In this document: positions 9,922 to 17,138 of the stretch, one piece after another
How positions within the stretch are numbered: position 1 is the stretch's first letter
Layout: the number at the start of each line of letters is the position of its first letter
Assembly (NCBI GenBank): GCA_046076025.1
Contig: JBJTRF010000006.1
Location: 1 to 21,583, forward strand
Length of the DNA: 21,583 bases
Source of the DNA: UBA668 sp046076025
GTDB taxonomy: Bacteria; Actinomycetota; Acidimicrobiia; Acidimicrobiales; Ilumatobacteraceae
Reading direction: 5' to 3'
The notes under the pieces: model-generated
Databases searched by the model: none
What the model saw: only the letters and a program-made list of their open reading frames with translations
Told to the model about the DNA's origin: nothing
Translations under genes and position numbers: made by a program

Positions 9922-10182
9922 TCAGGCCGACTCGCCGGAGCCGAGCACGAGGTCGCGGATACTGCCACCGCTGGTGTTGTACTTGCCCTCGCGCTCGAGC
10001 GTGGCCCGCCACGCACTGCGGATGTCGGTGCCCTCCTCCTCGGCGAAGCCCTCGAAGGTGATGCCCTGCATGTTGCGGCACACCTTGGTGGGGCTGCACT
10101 CCTCGTCGAGCGCCACCTCGGGATCGCCCTGGGCGTCCCAGACCGACTTCAGGATCTCTTTGGCTGCTGCGGGATCTGACAC
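9922..10182 (-). CDS. 86-aa unknown protein directly upstream of coxD
   Basis: I do not recognise this family. The GTG start at 10182 is fixed by GGAGG five bases upstream. The protein is soluble and acidic, with a helical N-terminus (AAAKEILKSVWDAQ), two cysteines six residues apart (C29 and C35 in EECSPTKVC), and a mixed region ITFEGFAEEEGTDIRSAWRATLEREGKYN. There is no membrane segment. It is the second gene of the maturation operon and is followed at 10 bases by coxD, so a helper role for CoxD/CoxE, perhaps handling metal or sulfur through its cysteines, is possible but only inferred. Confidence 0.75.
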   Translation of the reverse strand: MSDPAAAKEILKSVWDAQGDPEVALDEECSPTKVCRNMQGITFEGFAEEEGTDIRSAWRATLEREGKYNTSGGSIRDLVLGSGESA

Positions 10183-10208
10183 GGGTGCCTCCGGATGAAC
10201 GGAGTCTG

Positions 10209-10214
10209 ATTCTA
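10209..10214 (-). promoter_or_regulatory. possible internal -10 element ahead of the 86-aa gene and coxDE
   Basis: On the minus strand the hexamer TAGAAT lies 26 bases before the GTG start at 10182 and would give a leader of about 20 bases containing the GGAGG site. It sits in the 83-base gap after the XdhC-family gene. No good -35 match at 16-18 bases is seen, so it is a moderate candidate. Confidence 0.4.
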
Positions 10215-10219
10215 CGACG

Positions 10220-10246
10220 GTCTCCGGCGGGGTGCCCAGCGGAGAC
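10220..10246. repeat. inverted repeat in the gap between the xdhC-family gene and the 86-aa gene
   Basis: Perfect 7-base arms GTCTCCG (10220-10226) and CGGAGAC (10240-10246) are separated by 13 bases. The element lies just upstream of the possible TAGAAT -10 box, so it could be an operator or an mRNA stem-loop. It lacks a T run, so an intrinsic terminator is less likely. Confidence 0.45.
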
Positions 10247-10254
10247 GACCGGCA

Positions 10255-10272
10255 GATCAGGCCGATCAGGCC
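10255..10272. repeat. 9-base direct duplication at the xdhC-family stop codon
   Basis: GATCAGGCC occurs twice in tandem (10255-10263 and 10264-10272). The stop codon of the minus-strand gene lies in the second copy, so the repeat may be a recent slippage event beside the gene end. No function is suggested. Confidence 0.7.
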
Positions 10273-11183
10273 GTCCGGTTGAGGACCGAGATCGCCTCAG
10301 CGAGGATCGACACCGCCACCTCGGCAGGTGTGCGGGCATCGATGTCGACACCCGCCGGCCCATGCACCCGCGACAGGTCGGTCACGCCGCGGTACGCCAA
10401 CCAGTCGGCGCGGTTCTGCTGCATCCGCAGCGAGCCCAGCGCCCCGATGTAACCCGCCCGGCTCTCGAGCGCTGCGGCGAGCACCGTGCTCGACGACTCG
10501 ACATCGTGGCCCATGACAACTGCCGCGTCGATGGGCGAGAGTCCGGCCATCAGCCCGCTCGCCGTGTCGACGCTGGCCGCCCGCTGCACCTGCCAGCCCA
10601 GCAGGCGCGCCGCCTGCTCGAGCGAATCGGCGAACGGACCGCCGCCCGAGATCGCCAGCCGTGTCACGGGCACCAGTGCCGTGAGCAGTCGCGTGGCCGA
10701 CATCTCGCTCGTCGAGGCACCGCCCTCCAGCAGTGCGGTCACGCGCTCATCGGCACCCGCTCGCGCCGTGCCGTCACCAGCGTCGTGCACGGCGCTCACT
10801 GCCACGATCTGGCGGCCCTCGAGCGCTGCATCGAGGCACACGGGGCGTCGCTCGAGCAGCGCACCCCAGAGGTGCGCTGGCATCAGCTCGGCCGGCATCA
10901 CCGCCAGCGCCGCCCGAGCGCCTTTGGGCGCTCCTGAGATGAGTGCCTCCACCTCGCCCACCTCGACGTCGACGATCCTGCCGGTGGACGCCGACGCCAG
11001 GTCGAGGAGGAACGAGTCGAACGCCCCGCCGGCCAGCGATCCCATCCGGCCGCCACCGGGCGTCAGCGCCACCGCCTCACTGCGGTCGACCGACGGCACG
11101 CCGTCAGCCGACACGATCCAGACGACGTTCACCCTCGTGCCAGCACGCAGGCACGACACCACGCTGAGGGCCACCGAGTACAC
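10266..11183 (-). CDS. second XdhC/CoxF-CoxI family protein, first gene of the cox maturation operon
   Basis: This 305-aa protein has the XdhC layout. The N-terminal domain contains LRAGTRVNVVWIVSADG (12-28) and GSLAGGAFDS (48-57). A Rossmann-type C-terminal domain begins near LAISGGGP (177-184), with the typical ending GYIGALGSLRMQQNR (244-258) and GPAGVDIDARTPAEVAVSIL (275-294). The usual cysteine of the GGGC patch in XdhC is replaced here (GGAF). Such proteins deliver matured molybdenum cofactor to partner enzymes, and with the YHS-fused relative at 4146 this could be the CoxF/CoxI pair. The GTG start has no Shine-Dalgarno site but TACCAT exactly six bases upstream, suggesting a leaderless mRNA. 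Confidence 0.85.
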   Translation of the reverse strand: MYSVALSVVSCLRAGTRVNVVWIVSADGVPSVDRSEAVALTPGGGRMGSLAGGAFDSFLLDLASASTGRIVDVEVGEVEALISGAPKGARAALAVMPAELMPAHLWGALLERRPVCLDAALEGRQIVAVSAVHDAGDGTARAGADERVTALLEGGASTSEMSATRLLTALVPVTRLAISGGGPFADSLEQAARLLGWQVQRAASVDTASGLMAGLSPIDAAVVMGHDVESSSTVLAAALESRAGYIGALGSLRMQQNRADWLAYRGVTDLSRVHGPAGVDIDARTPAEVAVSILAEAISVLNRTA

Positions 11184-11189
11184 GGCGTG

Positions 11190-11195
11190 ATGGTA
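11190..11195 (-). promoter_or_regulatory. -10 element for a leaderless xdhC-family transcript
   Basis: TACCAT on the minus strand, followed by six bases and the GTG start at 11183, places the predicted transcript start on the first base of the start codon. The same spacing recurs before four other genes in the window. No strong -35 element. Confidence 0.6.
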
Positions 11196-11254
11196 CCCAC
11201 CAGCCGATTCGCCCGGTCCACCCAGCGCCGTGGTTCAGAGCGCGCATCGCGAAC

Positions 11255-11260
11255 TACGGT
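11255..11260 (+). promoter_or_regulatory. -10 element for a leaderless GlcD-like transcript
   Basis: TACGGT followed by CGCGGC and the ATG at 11267 gives the same TANNNT-N6-start arrangement, with no Shine-Dalgarno site. It shares the 83-base gap with the divergent promoter of the cox maturation operon. Confidence 0.6.
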
Positions 11261-11266
11261 CGCGGC

Positions 11267-12679
11267 ATGGCTGACGCCCTCTTGCCGTCGGTGGCGGCAC
11301 TGCTCGAACGACTCGGCCCTGACGTCGTCGCCCTCGCCCCGGTCGACGAGCGCTACGCCGGCGACTGGAGCGATGCGCCCCGATGCCCTCCCCTCGCCGT
11401 CATCCGCCCCCGCTCGACCGACGAGGTTGCCCTCGCCCTGCGGACCTGCCACGAGTTCGGCCAGTCGGTGGTGCCGCAGGGTGGTCGCACCGGCCTCGCC
11501 GGCGCAGCCACGCCCCACGCCGGCGACGTCGTCATCAGCCTCGAGCGCATGGCAGGCATCGAGGAGATCGACACGGCAGCAGGTACCGTCACCGTCCTCG
11601 CCGGCACCGTGCTCGAGCACGTGCAGCAGGCAGCGGCCGCTGCCGGATGGGAACTGGGCTACGACCTCGGTGCCCGCGGGTCGTGCCAGGTGGGCGGCAA
11701 CCTCGCCACCAACGCCGGCGGCAATCGAGTGCTGCGCTACGGCATGGCACGCGAGCAGGTGCTCGGCATCGAGGTGGTGCTGGCTGACGGCACCGTGGTG
11801 AGCAGCATGCACGCCATGCTGAAGAACAACGCCGGCTTCGACGTGAAGCAGTGGTTCATCGGCTCTGAGGGCACGCTCGGCGTCATCACCCGCGCCGTGC
11901 TGCGCCTGCACCCACGGCCGTCCACGCGGCACACCGCACTCGTCGAGGTGCCCGCGTATCGCGATGTCGTCGAGTTGCTGCGCCACGCCCAGCGCACCGC
12001 TGGCGGCATCACGGCATTCGAGGCGATGTGGCCCTTCTTCTACCGCCATGTCACCCAGCAGCTGGGCGGCACCCCACCACTGCCGGCGAACGAGTCGATG
12101 TACGCGCTCGTCGAGATGAGCGGCGACGACCCGGCGCACGACACCGCTCGGTTCGAGTCGATGCTCGCCGATGCCACCGCACGCGGCATCGTGGTCGACG
12201 CATTCGTCGCCCAGTCGGCCCGCGACACCGAGGCGCTGTGGCGAATCCGCGAGGGCGAGCCGATCGACCGACTGCCATCGGTGATCAACTTCGATGTCAG
12301 CCTGCCCATCGCGCGGATCGACGAGTTCGCTGCTGCCTGCGACTCGCGGCTCCACGAACGATGGCCCGACGCGCACGTCTTCGTCTTCGGGCACATCGGC
12401 GACAGCAACCTGCACCTGAGCGTGTCGATCGGGCCGTCGACTCCGGCAGAGCAGCACGAAGTCGACGAGGTGGTGTACCGGGCGGTCCGCGAATGGCGCG
12501 GCTCCGTCAGCGCCGAGCACGGCATCGGCACGCTGAAGCGCGACTATCTCGGCTTCTCGCGGTCGGATGCCGAGATCGAGTTGATGCGCCGAATGAAGCA
12601 GGCGCTCGACCCCACCGGCATCCTCAACCCCGGCAAGGTGCTGGCCGCCAGCAGCCTGGATCAGCCGACGACCAGGTAG
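11267..12679 (+). CDS. FAD-binding 2-hydroxyacid dehydrogenase, GlcD / D-2-hydroxyglutarate dehydrogenase type
   Basis: This 470-aa flavoprotein belongs to the FAD-linked (PCMH-type) oxidases that convert 2-hydroxyacids to 2-oxoacids. FAD-binding motifs are PQGGRTGLAGA (70-80), GARGSCQVGGNLATNAGG (135-152) and GSEGTLGVIT (199-208). The C-terminal domain has FGHIGDSNLHL (374-384) and SAEHGIGTLKRDYL (415-428), which supply metal- and substrate-binding histidines and glutamate. Glycolate, D-lactate and D-2-hydroxyglutarate enzymes share these, and the substrate cannot be fixed; the overall pattern is closest to D-2-hydroxyglutarate dehydrogenases. It stands alone, without glcE or glcF nearby. 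Its 3' end overlaps the converging deacetylase gene by 19 bases. Confidence 0.9.
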   Translation: MADALLPSVAALLERLGPDVVALAPVDERYAGDWSDAPRCPPLAVIRPRSTDEVALALRTCHEFGQSVVPQGGRTGLAGAATPHAGDVVISLERMAGIEEIDTAAGTVTVLAGTVLEHVQQAAAAAGWELGYDLGARGSCQVGGNLATNAGGNRVLRYGMAREQVLGIEVVLADGTVVSSMHAMLKNNAGFDVKQWFIGSEGTLGVITRAVLRLHPRPSTRHTALVEVPAYRDVVELLRHAQRTAGGITAFEAMWPFFYRHVTQQLGGTPPLPANESMYALVEMSGDDPAHDTARFESMLADATARGIVVDAFVAQSARDTEALWRIREGEPIDRLPSVINFDVSLPIARIDEFAAACDSRLHERWPDAHVFVFGHIGDSNLHLSVSIGPSTPAEQHEVDEVVYRAVREWRGSVSAEHGIGTLKRDYLGFSRSDAEIELMRRMKQALDPTGILNPGKVLAASSLDQPTTR

Positions 12680-13515
12680 TCCTCGAGCCGTGCCGTGGTG
12701 AGGCCGAGCCCGTAGAGGTGCGCGAACACCATCAGCAGGTCGTCGTACAGCGTCGGCCGGAAGTGCATGAGGATGATGTCGCCGCGCTGGATCGGCCGAT
12801 CGCCCCACGTGCTGAGAATCCCCTCCGATGCCGTGACTCGCCACGACACGATCGCCACGCCCCCGCACCGAGCCACGGCTGCAGGCGTGCTGTCGTCCCA
12901 CGCGCCGAACGGCGGACGCACGAACGGGCCGACGCTGCCGAAGACCCTCTCGATGTAGTCCATCGACGAGCAGATCTCGTCGACCTGCGATCCCAGGCTG
13001 AGCTCGCGAAGGTCGCGATGGCGCATGGTGTGCGAGTTCACGCTGCCGCCGAGCGACGCGATCTCGCGGAAGTAGTCGGGATCCTCGTCGACATAGCCCG
13101 GGATGGGGAACAAGTCGACCACGGCACCGGCCTTGCGCAGCAGTTCGGGCACTCGCGGATCGCGGTAGAACCCGTCGTCGATCGTGATGAACACCACCGG
13201 ATCATCGGTGTCGATCTTCGACACGGTGATCACCTCGCCCGGCACAAGCGGCTCGACCTCACCCAGCGGAAACCGCTGCCACGGCAGCGTCACTGGGGTG
13301 GGCATCGCAGTGGTGGGCGCTGCCGACGTGGTGGTGGACTCGGGGGCCACCGACGAGGAGGTCGACGTCGGCGCCGTCGTAGTGGACACGGTCGGCGTGG
13401 CTGCTGCCGTCACCCTCGGCGGGCTCGCCGTCGAGACCGACTGCGCCTGCGCCGAGCACGCTGCCACCAGCACTGCGCCGAGCACCGCGCAGCCGACACT
13501 ACGGCGAACTGTCAT
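12661..13515 (-). CDS. polysaccharide deacetylase (NodB-type) lipoprotein
   Basis: This 284-aa protein begins with a lipoprotein signal (hydrophobic core VLGAVLVAAC with lipobox cysteine C20). A Thr/Ser/Pro/Ala-rich linker follows (about 25-75) that would hold the enzyme off the membrane. The catalytic domain shows NodB motifs: IDDG (112-115, catalytic and metal aspartates), SHTMRH (161-166, metal histidines 162 and 166), RPPFGAWD (200-207) and LMH ending in H251. It should remove acetyl groups from a cell-envelope or external sugar polymer; the exact polymer is unknown. The ATG has no Shine-Dalgarno site, but TAGGGT lies six bases ahead. It stands at the end of a row of three minus-strand genes. 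Confidence 0.9.
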   Translation of the reverse strand: MTVRRSVGCAVLGAVLVAACSAQAQSVSTASPPRVTAAATPTVSTTTAPTSTSSSVAPESTTTSAAPTTAMPTPVTLPWQRFPLGEVEPLVPGEVITVSKIDTDDPVVFITIDDGFYRDPRVPELLRKAGAVVDLFPIPGYVDEDPDYFREIASLGGSVNSHTMRHRDLRELSLGSQVDEICSSMDYIERVFGSVGPFVRPPFGAWDDSTPAAVARCGGVAIVSWRVTASEGILSTWGDRPIQRGDIILMHFRPTLYDDLLMVFAHLYGLGLTTARLEDYLVVG

Positions 13516-13521
13516 GGGCCG

Positions 13522-13527
13522 ACCCTA
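13522..13527 (-). promoter_or_regulatory. -10 element for a leaderless deacetylase transcript
   Basis: TAGGGT, then CGGCCC, then the ATG at 13515 on the minus strand, with the same six-base spacing as other genes here. It sits in the 31-base gap after the 211-aa unknown gene, so the deacetylase can be transcribed on its own. Confidence 0.6.
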
Positions 13528-13546
13528 CCCGGCTGCCGGCACCGCC

Positions 13547-14182
13547 TCAGACGGGCAGGGTGTACGAGTTCTCGAACTCGTCCTGCACCACCGTCGCCAC
13601 CCGAGCGGTCGTGTCGACCACCAGTTCGTCCTCGAGCGTTCGCACGCGATACGACCATCCGGCCGGCAGCGCCAGCCGGTCGCCCAGCGAGGCCAGCGAG
13701 TCCTCTGCCATCGATGCATCGACGCCCATGCAGAGCGCCTGCATCACATAGGCCACGCCATCGGGACGCACCAGTTCGTACACGGGCTTCCCCGCATCCC
13801 AGAAGAACACGGCGCCGCGATCGACATGCCGCTCGGCGTACGGCGCCGGCTGCGCCTGGCCGCCGAGATCGATCTGCGCAATGCGACGCATGGTGATGCC
13901 GTTGAACTCGCGCAGCACGGGCTCGAGAGGCGCCACCTTCGTGCCGAGGCCGTCGAGCACCCACCGGCGCGGGCCGTTCAGCTTCACGAGGATGGCGCCG
14001 AGATCGGCGGCCACCGCCGACGGATCGATGCCCTCCCACAGGTGCTGCGGGCAGTCGTTGAGCAGCTGGGTGCCGTACACCTCGGCCACCAACGACCCGT
14101 CGCGCGCGAACACGGGGATCACCTCGCCGTAGCGGACACCGCGCATTCCGTCGACCAGCCGCTGCGGAGGCGCATCGTCCAT
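13547..14182 (-). CDS. 211-aa conserved-looking protein of unknown function
   Basis: I cannot name this family, although its sequence has the look of a conserved soluble protein. It has no signal peptide or membrane segment. Notable stretches are RYGEVIPVFARDG (17-29), NDCPQHLWEGID (42-53), LGAILVKLNGPRRWVLDGL (61-79), VAYVMQALCMGVD (143-155), LGDRLALPAGWSYRVRTL (166-183) and the C-terminal block ELVVDTTARVATVVQDEFEN (186-205), which looks like a compact domain. It lies 9 bases after the sialidase-like gene but has its own promoter-like hexamer, which overlaps that gene's stop codon. No catalytic motif is evident. Confidence 0.8.
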   Translation of the reverse strand: MDDAPPQRLVDGMRGVRYGEVIPVFARDGSLVAEVYGTQLLNDCPQHLWEGIDPSAVAADLGAILVKLNGPRRWVLDGLGTKVAPLEPVLREFNGITMRRIAQIDLGGQAQPAPYAERHVDRGAVFFWDAGKPVYELVRPDGVAYVMQALCMGVDASMAEDSLASLGDRLALPAGWSYRVRTLEDELVVDTTARVATVVQDEFENSYTLPV

Positions 14183-14188
14183 GGTCGA

Positions 14189-14194
14189 ACGCTA
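14189..14194 (-). promoter_or_regulatory. -10 element for the 211-aa gene, overlapping the upstream stop codon
   Basis: TAGCGT on the minus strand is followed by TCGACC and the ATG at 14182. The TAG of the hexamer is the stop codon of the sialidase-like gene, so one triplet may serve both as terminator of translation and as promoter core. Confidence 0.55.
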
Positions 14195-16114
14195 CTCGCC
14201 GATGGCTGACCGCGAGGCCGCCACCAGCTCGGTGGTCAGCAGCGCGCGGTCGTACACGCGCAGTTCGCGCAGCACGCCGGTCGCATCGGGCTCGACCAAC
14301 AGCTCGCTGCCGCCCACCTCGCCGAGCGCTGCGGGGAAGAAGGCCCAGCCCTGCGGGTCGACGCCGCCGTCGTCGAGGCGTTCGTCGACGACGACGCTCA
14401 CCACCTTCGGCCCTCCGTCGAGCACGAAGCCCACGAGGTGCTCGCCGCCGTCCCACACGTTCGACGACATGGCAATCCGCGTCGAGTGACGCACCTCGGC
14501 ACCGAAGCCGTCAGTGACGTACAGCTCGAGCTCGCCGTCGTCGCGGACGGTCACCGAGTAGCCCTTCGTCACCGTCGCCGACGTGGGCTCCTCGCCGAGC
14601 GCGGCCGTGACCGTGGAGAACGCCTGCACGAGGCACCTGCCGCGCGCTGCGGCACCCGTGCCGGCAATCCGCACCACCACCGTGACGCCGCCGCGTGCGC
14701 GTAGGTCGGCGAGCACGGGTGCGCACGGCTGCCGGCCGGCGACGTCGGCCGCGGTATGCCAGCGGTACGCCAGCGAGTCATCCGTCACGTGGACCAGCTC
14801 GGGCTGGGCTCGCAGGTGCGCCAGCAGTCGGCGGTCCACCACGTGGTAGCGAACGGCCAGCTTGTTCGACTCGACGAAGGCGAGGGTGCCGTCGTCGAAC
14901 TCGACGAAGTCGGGATAGCCCGGTCCGTCGACGATGGCCCAGTCGGGGTTCCAGCCGGGTCGGTCCTCGAACCCCGTGCCGTCCCACCACAGCGCGAGTT
15001 CGGGCTGGCCCCACCGGATGAGGCCGTCGGGCGTCGAGCGGCCGCACACCAGCCAGTACACGCGGCGCCCCACGTAGCCGAGGCGTTCGGTGCGACCGTT
15101 GTTGTAGTAGAGCATCACGAACTCGGGCAGCCCGCCTGCCGACGGCTCGCACAGCCGGAACGGCGTGATCGAGCCGCGCGGGTTCTTCAGCGGCTGCACG
15201 CCACCCGCGTGGCCCTCGTGGGTGAGCCAGAACGTCTCGCCCCACGTCTCGCCGCCGTCGTCGGAGTACGCCGCCGAGAGGCGGCCGGTCTCGGCGCGCC
15301 ACAGGCAGAACAGGCGGTCGGGATGCGGCGCGCCCACCTGCAGCACGTGCGGCTCCTCGCCCAGCGCGAGGTCACCCGACGGCGACTGCAGGCCTGCGTC
15401 GCCGTGCGGCAGCGTCTCCCACTCGGCGTCGTCGAGGTCGTCGACGTGCAGCAGGTTGCGGCTGCGCAGGAAGAACACCTCCGAGCCCGGTGTCTCGCCG
15501 GCGCCGTCGCGAGTCTTCTGGAACGCCATGTACACCGAGCCGTCGATGACCGACGGCTTGTCGCATAGGAACATTCCCATCGTCGAGCCGCCCCATGGGT
15601 TGTCGCGGTCGATGCGGGTACGGCGCACGGGGATGAGCCAGCGGCGGTCGCCCCACCTGACGCCGCCGTCGTCGGAGACGCGGAACCAATATCCGTCGTC
15701 GAGCTGCATGTCGGTGCGCTTCAGCTCGGGCAGGTCGGCTGGCGAGCCGGCGGGATACTGCGACCCCTCGTTCCAGCCGTAGAACACGAAGATGCGCTCG
15801 CTGCCGTCGCTGCGGCGGTGCAGCAGCTGGTAGCCGTCGTGCGACTGCCGCGCGCCGTCGTCGATCGGCGCCAGCGGCGACCAGGTGCGGCCCCCGTCGA
15901 CGCTGCGCGTCGAGAACAGCTGCAGCCCCGGTCCGCCCTCGCGGTTCTCCGAGTGGTGCAGCACCACCGACAGCGCTGCCTGTCCGGATTGCGCGCCGAC
16001 GGCCACGATGTTCTGGCTGTCGTAGTAGCCGTTGCGGTCCGACACCATGTGCCCGGCCTTCAGGTCACGAGGATCGACAGCTGACAGCGGCGGCATCGAC
16101 CGGGGATCTTGCAT
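14192..16114 (-). CDS. sialidase-like (BNR / Asp-box) protein with LamG-like C-terminal domain
   Basis: The 640-aa product has three Asp-box repeats typical of six-bladed propellers: SVDGGRTW (71-78), SDDGGVRW (147-154) and SDDGGETW (284-291). A C-terminal beta-rich domain (about 475-635, ending LRELRVYDRALLTTELVAAS) looks like a LamG/concanavalin-type sugar-binding module. The N-terminal part (VSDRNGYYDSQNIVAVG) may hold active-site arginine and aspartate residues, but a catalytic set is not clear. No signal peptide is seen from this start, so export is doubtful. ATG at 16114 is chosen because it has TACTGT six bases upstream and because a longer frame would run through the divergent transporter gene. 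Sugar specificity is unknown. Confidence 0.82.
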   Translation of the reverse strand: MQDPRSMPPLSAVDPRDLKAGHMVSDRNGYYDSQNIVAVGAQSGQAALSVVLHHSENREGGPGLQLFSTRSVDGGRTWSPLAPIDDGARQSHDGYQLLHRRSDGSERIFVFYGWNEGSQYPAGSPADLPELKRTDMQLDDGYWFRVSDDGGVRWGDRRWLIPVRRTRIDRDNPWGGSTMGMFLCDKPSVIDGSVYMAFQKTRDGAGETPGSEVFFLRSRNLLHVDDLDDAEWETLPHGDAGLQSPSGDLALGEEPHVLQVGAPHPDRLFCLWRAETGRLSAAYSDDGGETWGETFWLTHEGHAGGVQPLKNPRGSITPFRLCEPSAGGLPEFVMLYYNNGRTERLGYVGRRVYWLVCGRSTPDGLIRWGQPELALWWDGTGFEDRPGWNPDWAIVDGPGYPDFVEFDDGTLAFVESNKLAVRYHVVDRRLLAHLRAQPELVHVTDDSLAYRWHTAADVAGRQPCAPVLADLRARGGVTVVVRIAGTGAAARGRCLVQAFSTVTAALGEEPTSATVTKGYSVTVRDDGELELYVTDGFGAEVRHSTRIAMSSNVWDGGEHLVGFVLDGGPKVVSVVVDERLDDGGVDPQGWAFFPAALGEVGGSELLVEPDATGVLRELRVYDRALLTTELVAASRSAIGE

Positions 16115-16120
16115 GCGGGC

Positions 16121-16126
16121 ACAGTA
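16121..16126 (-). promoter_or_regulatory. -10 element for a leaderless sialidase-like transcript
   Basis: TACTGT, six bases (GCCCGC) and then the ATG at 16114 on the minus strand. It lies within a 45-base divergent gap that also holds the transporter promoter. Confidence 0.6.
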
Positions 16127-16143
16127 GCGAGCAGGGCTCTCCC

Positions 16144-16149
16144 TATGAT
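16144..16149 (+). promoter_or_regulatory. -10 element for the EamA transporter gene
   Basis: TATGAT is one base from the consensus TATAAT and lies ten bases before the ATG at 16160, giving a predicted leader of about four bases. No Shine-Dalgarno site is present, in line with a nearly leaderless message. Confidence 0.55.
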
Positions 16150-16159
16150 CGGCTCCCGC

Positions 16160-17068
16160 ATGCCCGACTCGCCCCGAACGTCGCCGCGAGCCGCATGGCT
16201 GCTCCTCGCCGCCAACATCGCCATCGGATGCGTGGCGTTCACCTTCGTCAAGGTGGCACTCGAGGAACTCGGCGCGCTGAGCCTCGCCACCGGCCGGGTG
16301 GTCGCGTCGGCGGCGATGTTCGCCGTCGCCGTCGCCATGAAGCCCGAGCGGCGACGGCGCATCGAGCGAGGCGATCGACTGCGCGTGGTGCTGATCGGCC
16401 TCGCCGCCTCGGCGGGCTTCCACGTGCTGTTCCACCTCGGCCAGCAGCGCGCCTCGGTGGCAATGGCCGCAGTGGTGATGGCGACGATGCCGGTGTTGAC
16501 TGCCATCGGCGAGGTGCTGTTCCTTCGGCACCGGCTGCATGCCGCGCAGGTGATCGGCCTCGTGCTGAGCACCGGCGGCTGCGTCGCCATCGGCATCGCC
16601 AGCGGCGATGGCGCCGGCTCATCGGCGCTCGGAATGCTGCTCGTCGGCTCGTCGACGCTGCTGTGGGCCGCCGTCACTGTCTCGACACGCGGCATCGGCG
16701 ACCGCTACGACTCGTGGTGGCTCTACACGCCCGGCACCGTGCTCGGCGCGCTCGTGATGCTCGCCGTGTCGGCCGGCAGCCTGCACGAGTTCGCCGACCT
16801 CTCGCTGCGCGGCTGGCTTGTGGTGCTGTGGCTCGGCACCGCCAGCTCGGCATTCATCTACTACGCCTACGCCCGGGTGATGACTGTCATCTCCGGCACC
16901 ACGGCGACGTCGATCACCACCGTGGTCACGCCCGGCAGCGCGCTGGTGGCATGGGCTGCGCTCGGCGAACGGCCGTCACTCGTCGAGACGGTCGGCGGCA
17001 TCGTGGTGATCGCAGGGGTCATCATCGTCACCCGTGCCCGTTCGGTCGCCGACGAGCGGCCGCGTTGA
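16160..17068 (+). CDS. EamA/DMT-family transporter
   Basis: This 302-aa integral membrane protein has two EamA-type halves and about ten predicted membrane helices; the first spans about 13-33 (WLLLAANIAIGCVAFTFVKV). The family signatures are visible: ALGE near the end of the second repeat (267-270, in VAWAALGERPSLVETVGG) and the corresponding IGEVLFLRHRLHAAQVIG in the first half (116-133). Such proteins export amino acids, metabolites or drugs; the substrate cannot be told. ATG at 16160 is used because TATGAT precedes it; ATG at 16145 lies inside that hexamer and would add five residues. It is divergent from the sialidase-like gene and upstream of nrtR by 85 bases. Confidence 0.88.
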   Translation: MPDSPRTSPRAAWLLLAANIAIGCVAFTFVKVALEELGALSLATGRVVASAAMFAVAVAMKPERRRRIERGDRLRVVLIGLAASAGFHVLFHLGQQRASVAMAAVVMATMPVLTAIGEVLFLRHRLHAAQVIGLVLSTGGCVAIGIASGDGAGSSALGMLLVGSSTLLWAAVTVSTRGIGDRYDSWWLYTPGTVLGALVMLAVSAGSLHEFADLSLRGWLVVLWLGTASSAFIYYAYARVMTVISGTTATSITTVVTPGSALVAWAALGERPSLVETVGGIVVIAGVIIVTRARSVADERPR

Positions 17069-17138
17069 CCAGCGGCGGCGGCCGGGCAGCGCCCCGTTGC
17101 GGGCCGTCCTCCCCGGCGCAACCGCACGAGCAGCGTGG

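Noticed and set aside
11129..12901. 590-codon minus-strand open frame over the GlcD-like gene
   Set aside because: It is antisense to a well-supported flavoprotein and has shadow-frame composition; high GC makes stops rare in this frame.
12028..13896. 622-codon plus-strand open frame across the GlcD end and the deacetylase
   Set aside because: Its arginine/histidine-rich sequence has no recognisable domain and conflicts with two well-supported genes.
16145..16160. ATG at 16145 as the EamA start
   Set aside because: It lies inside the TATGAT hexamer that fits a -10 element, and has no ribosome binding site; it cannot be fully excluded.
17096..17122. GTTGCG-N15-CGCAAC inverted repeat upstream of nrtR as an operator
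   Set aside because: Arms are only six bases in very GC-rich sequence and resemble neither the nadA palindrome nor the hairpin at the start codon; chance is likely.
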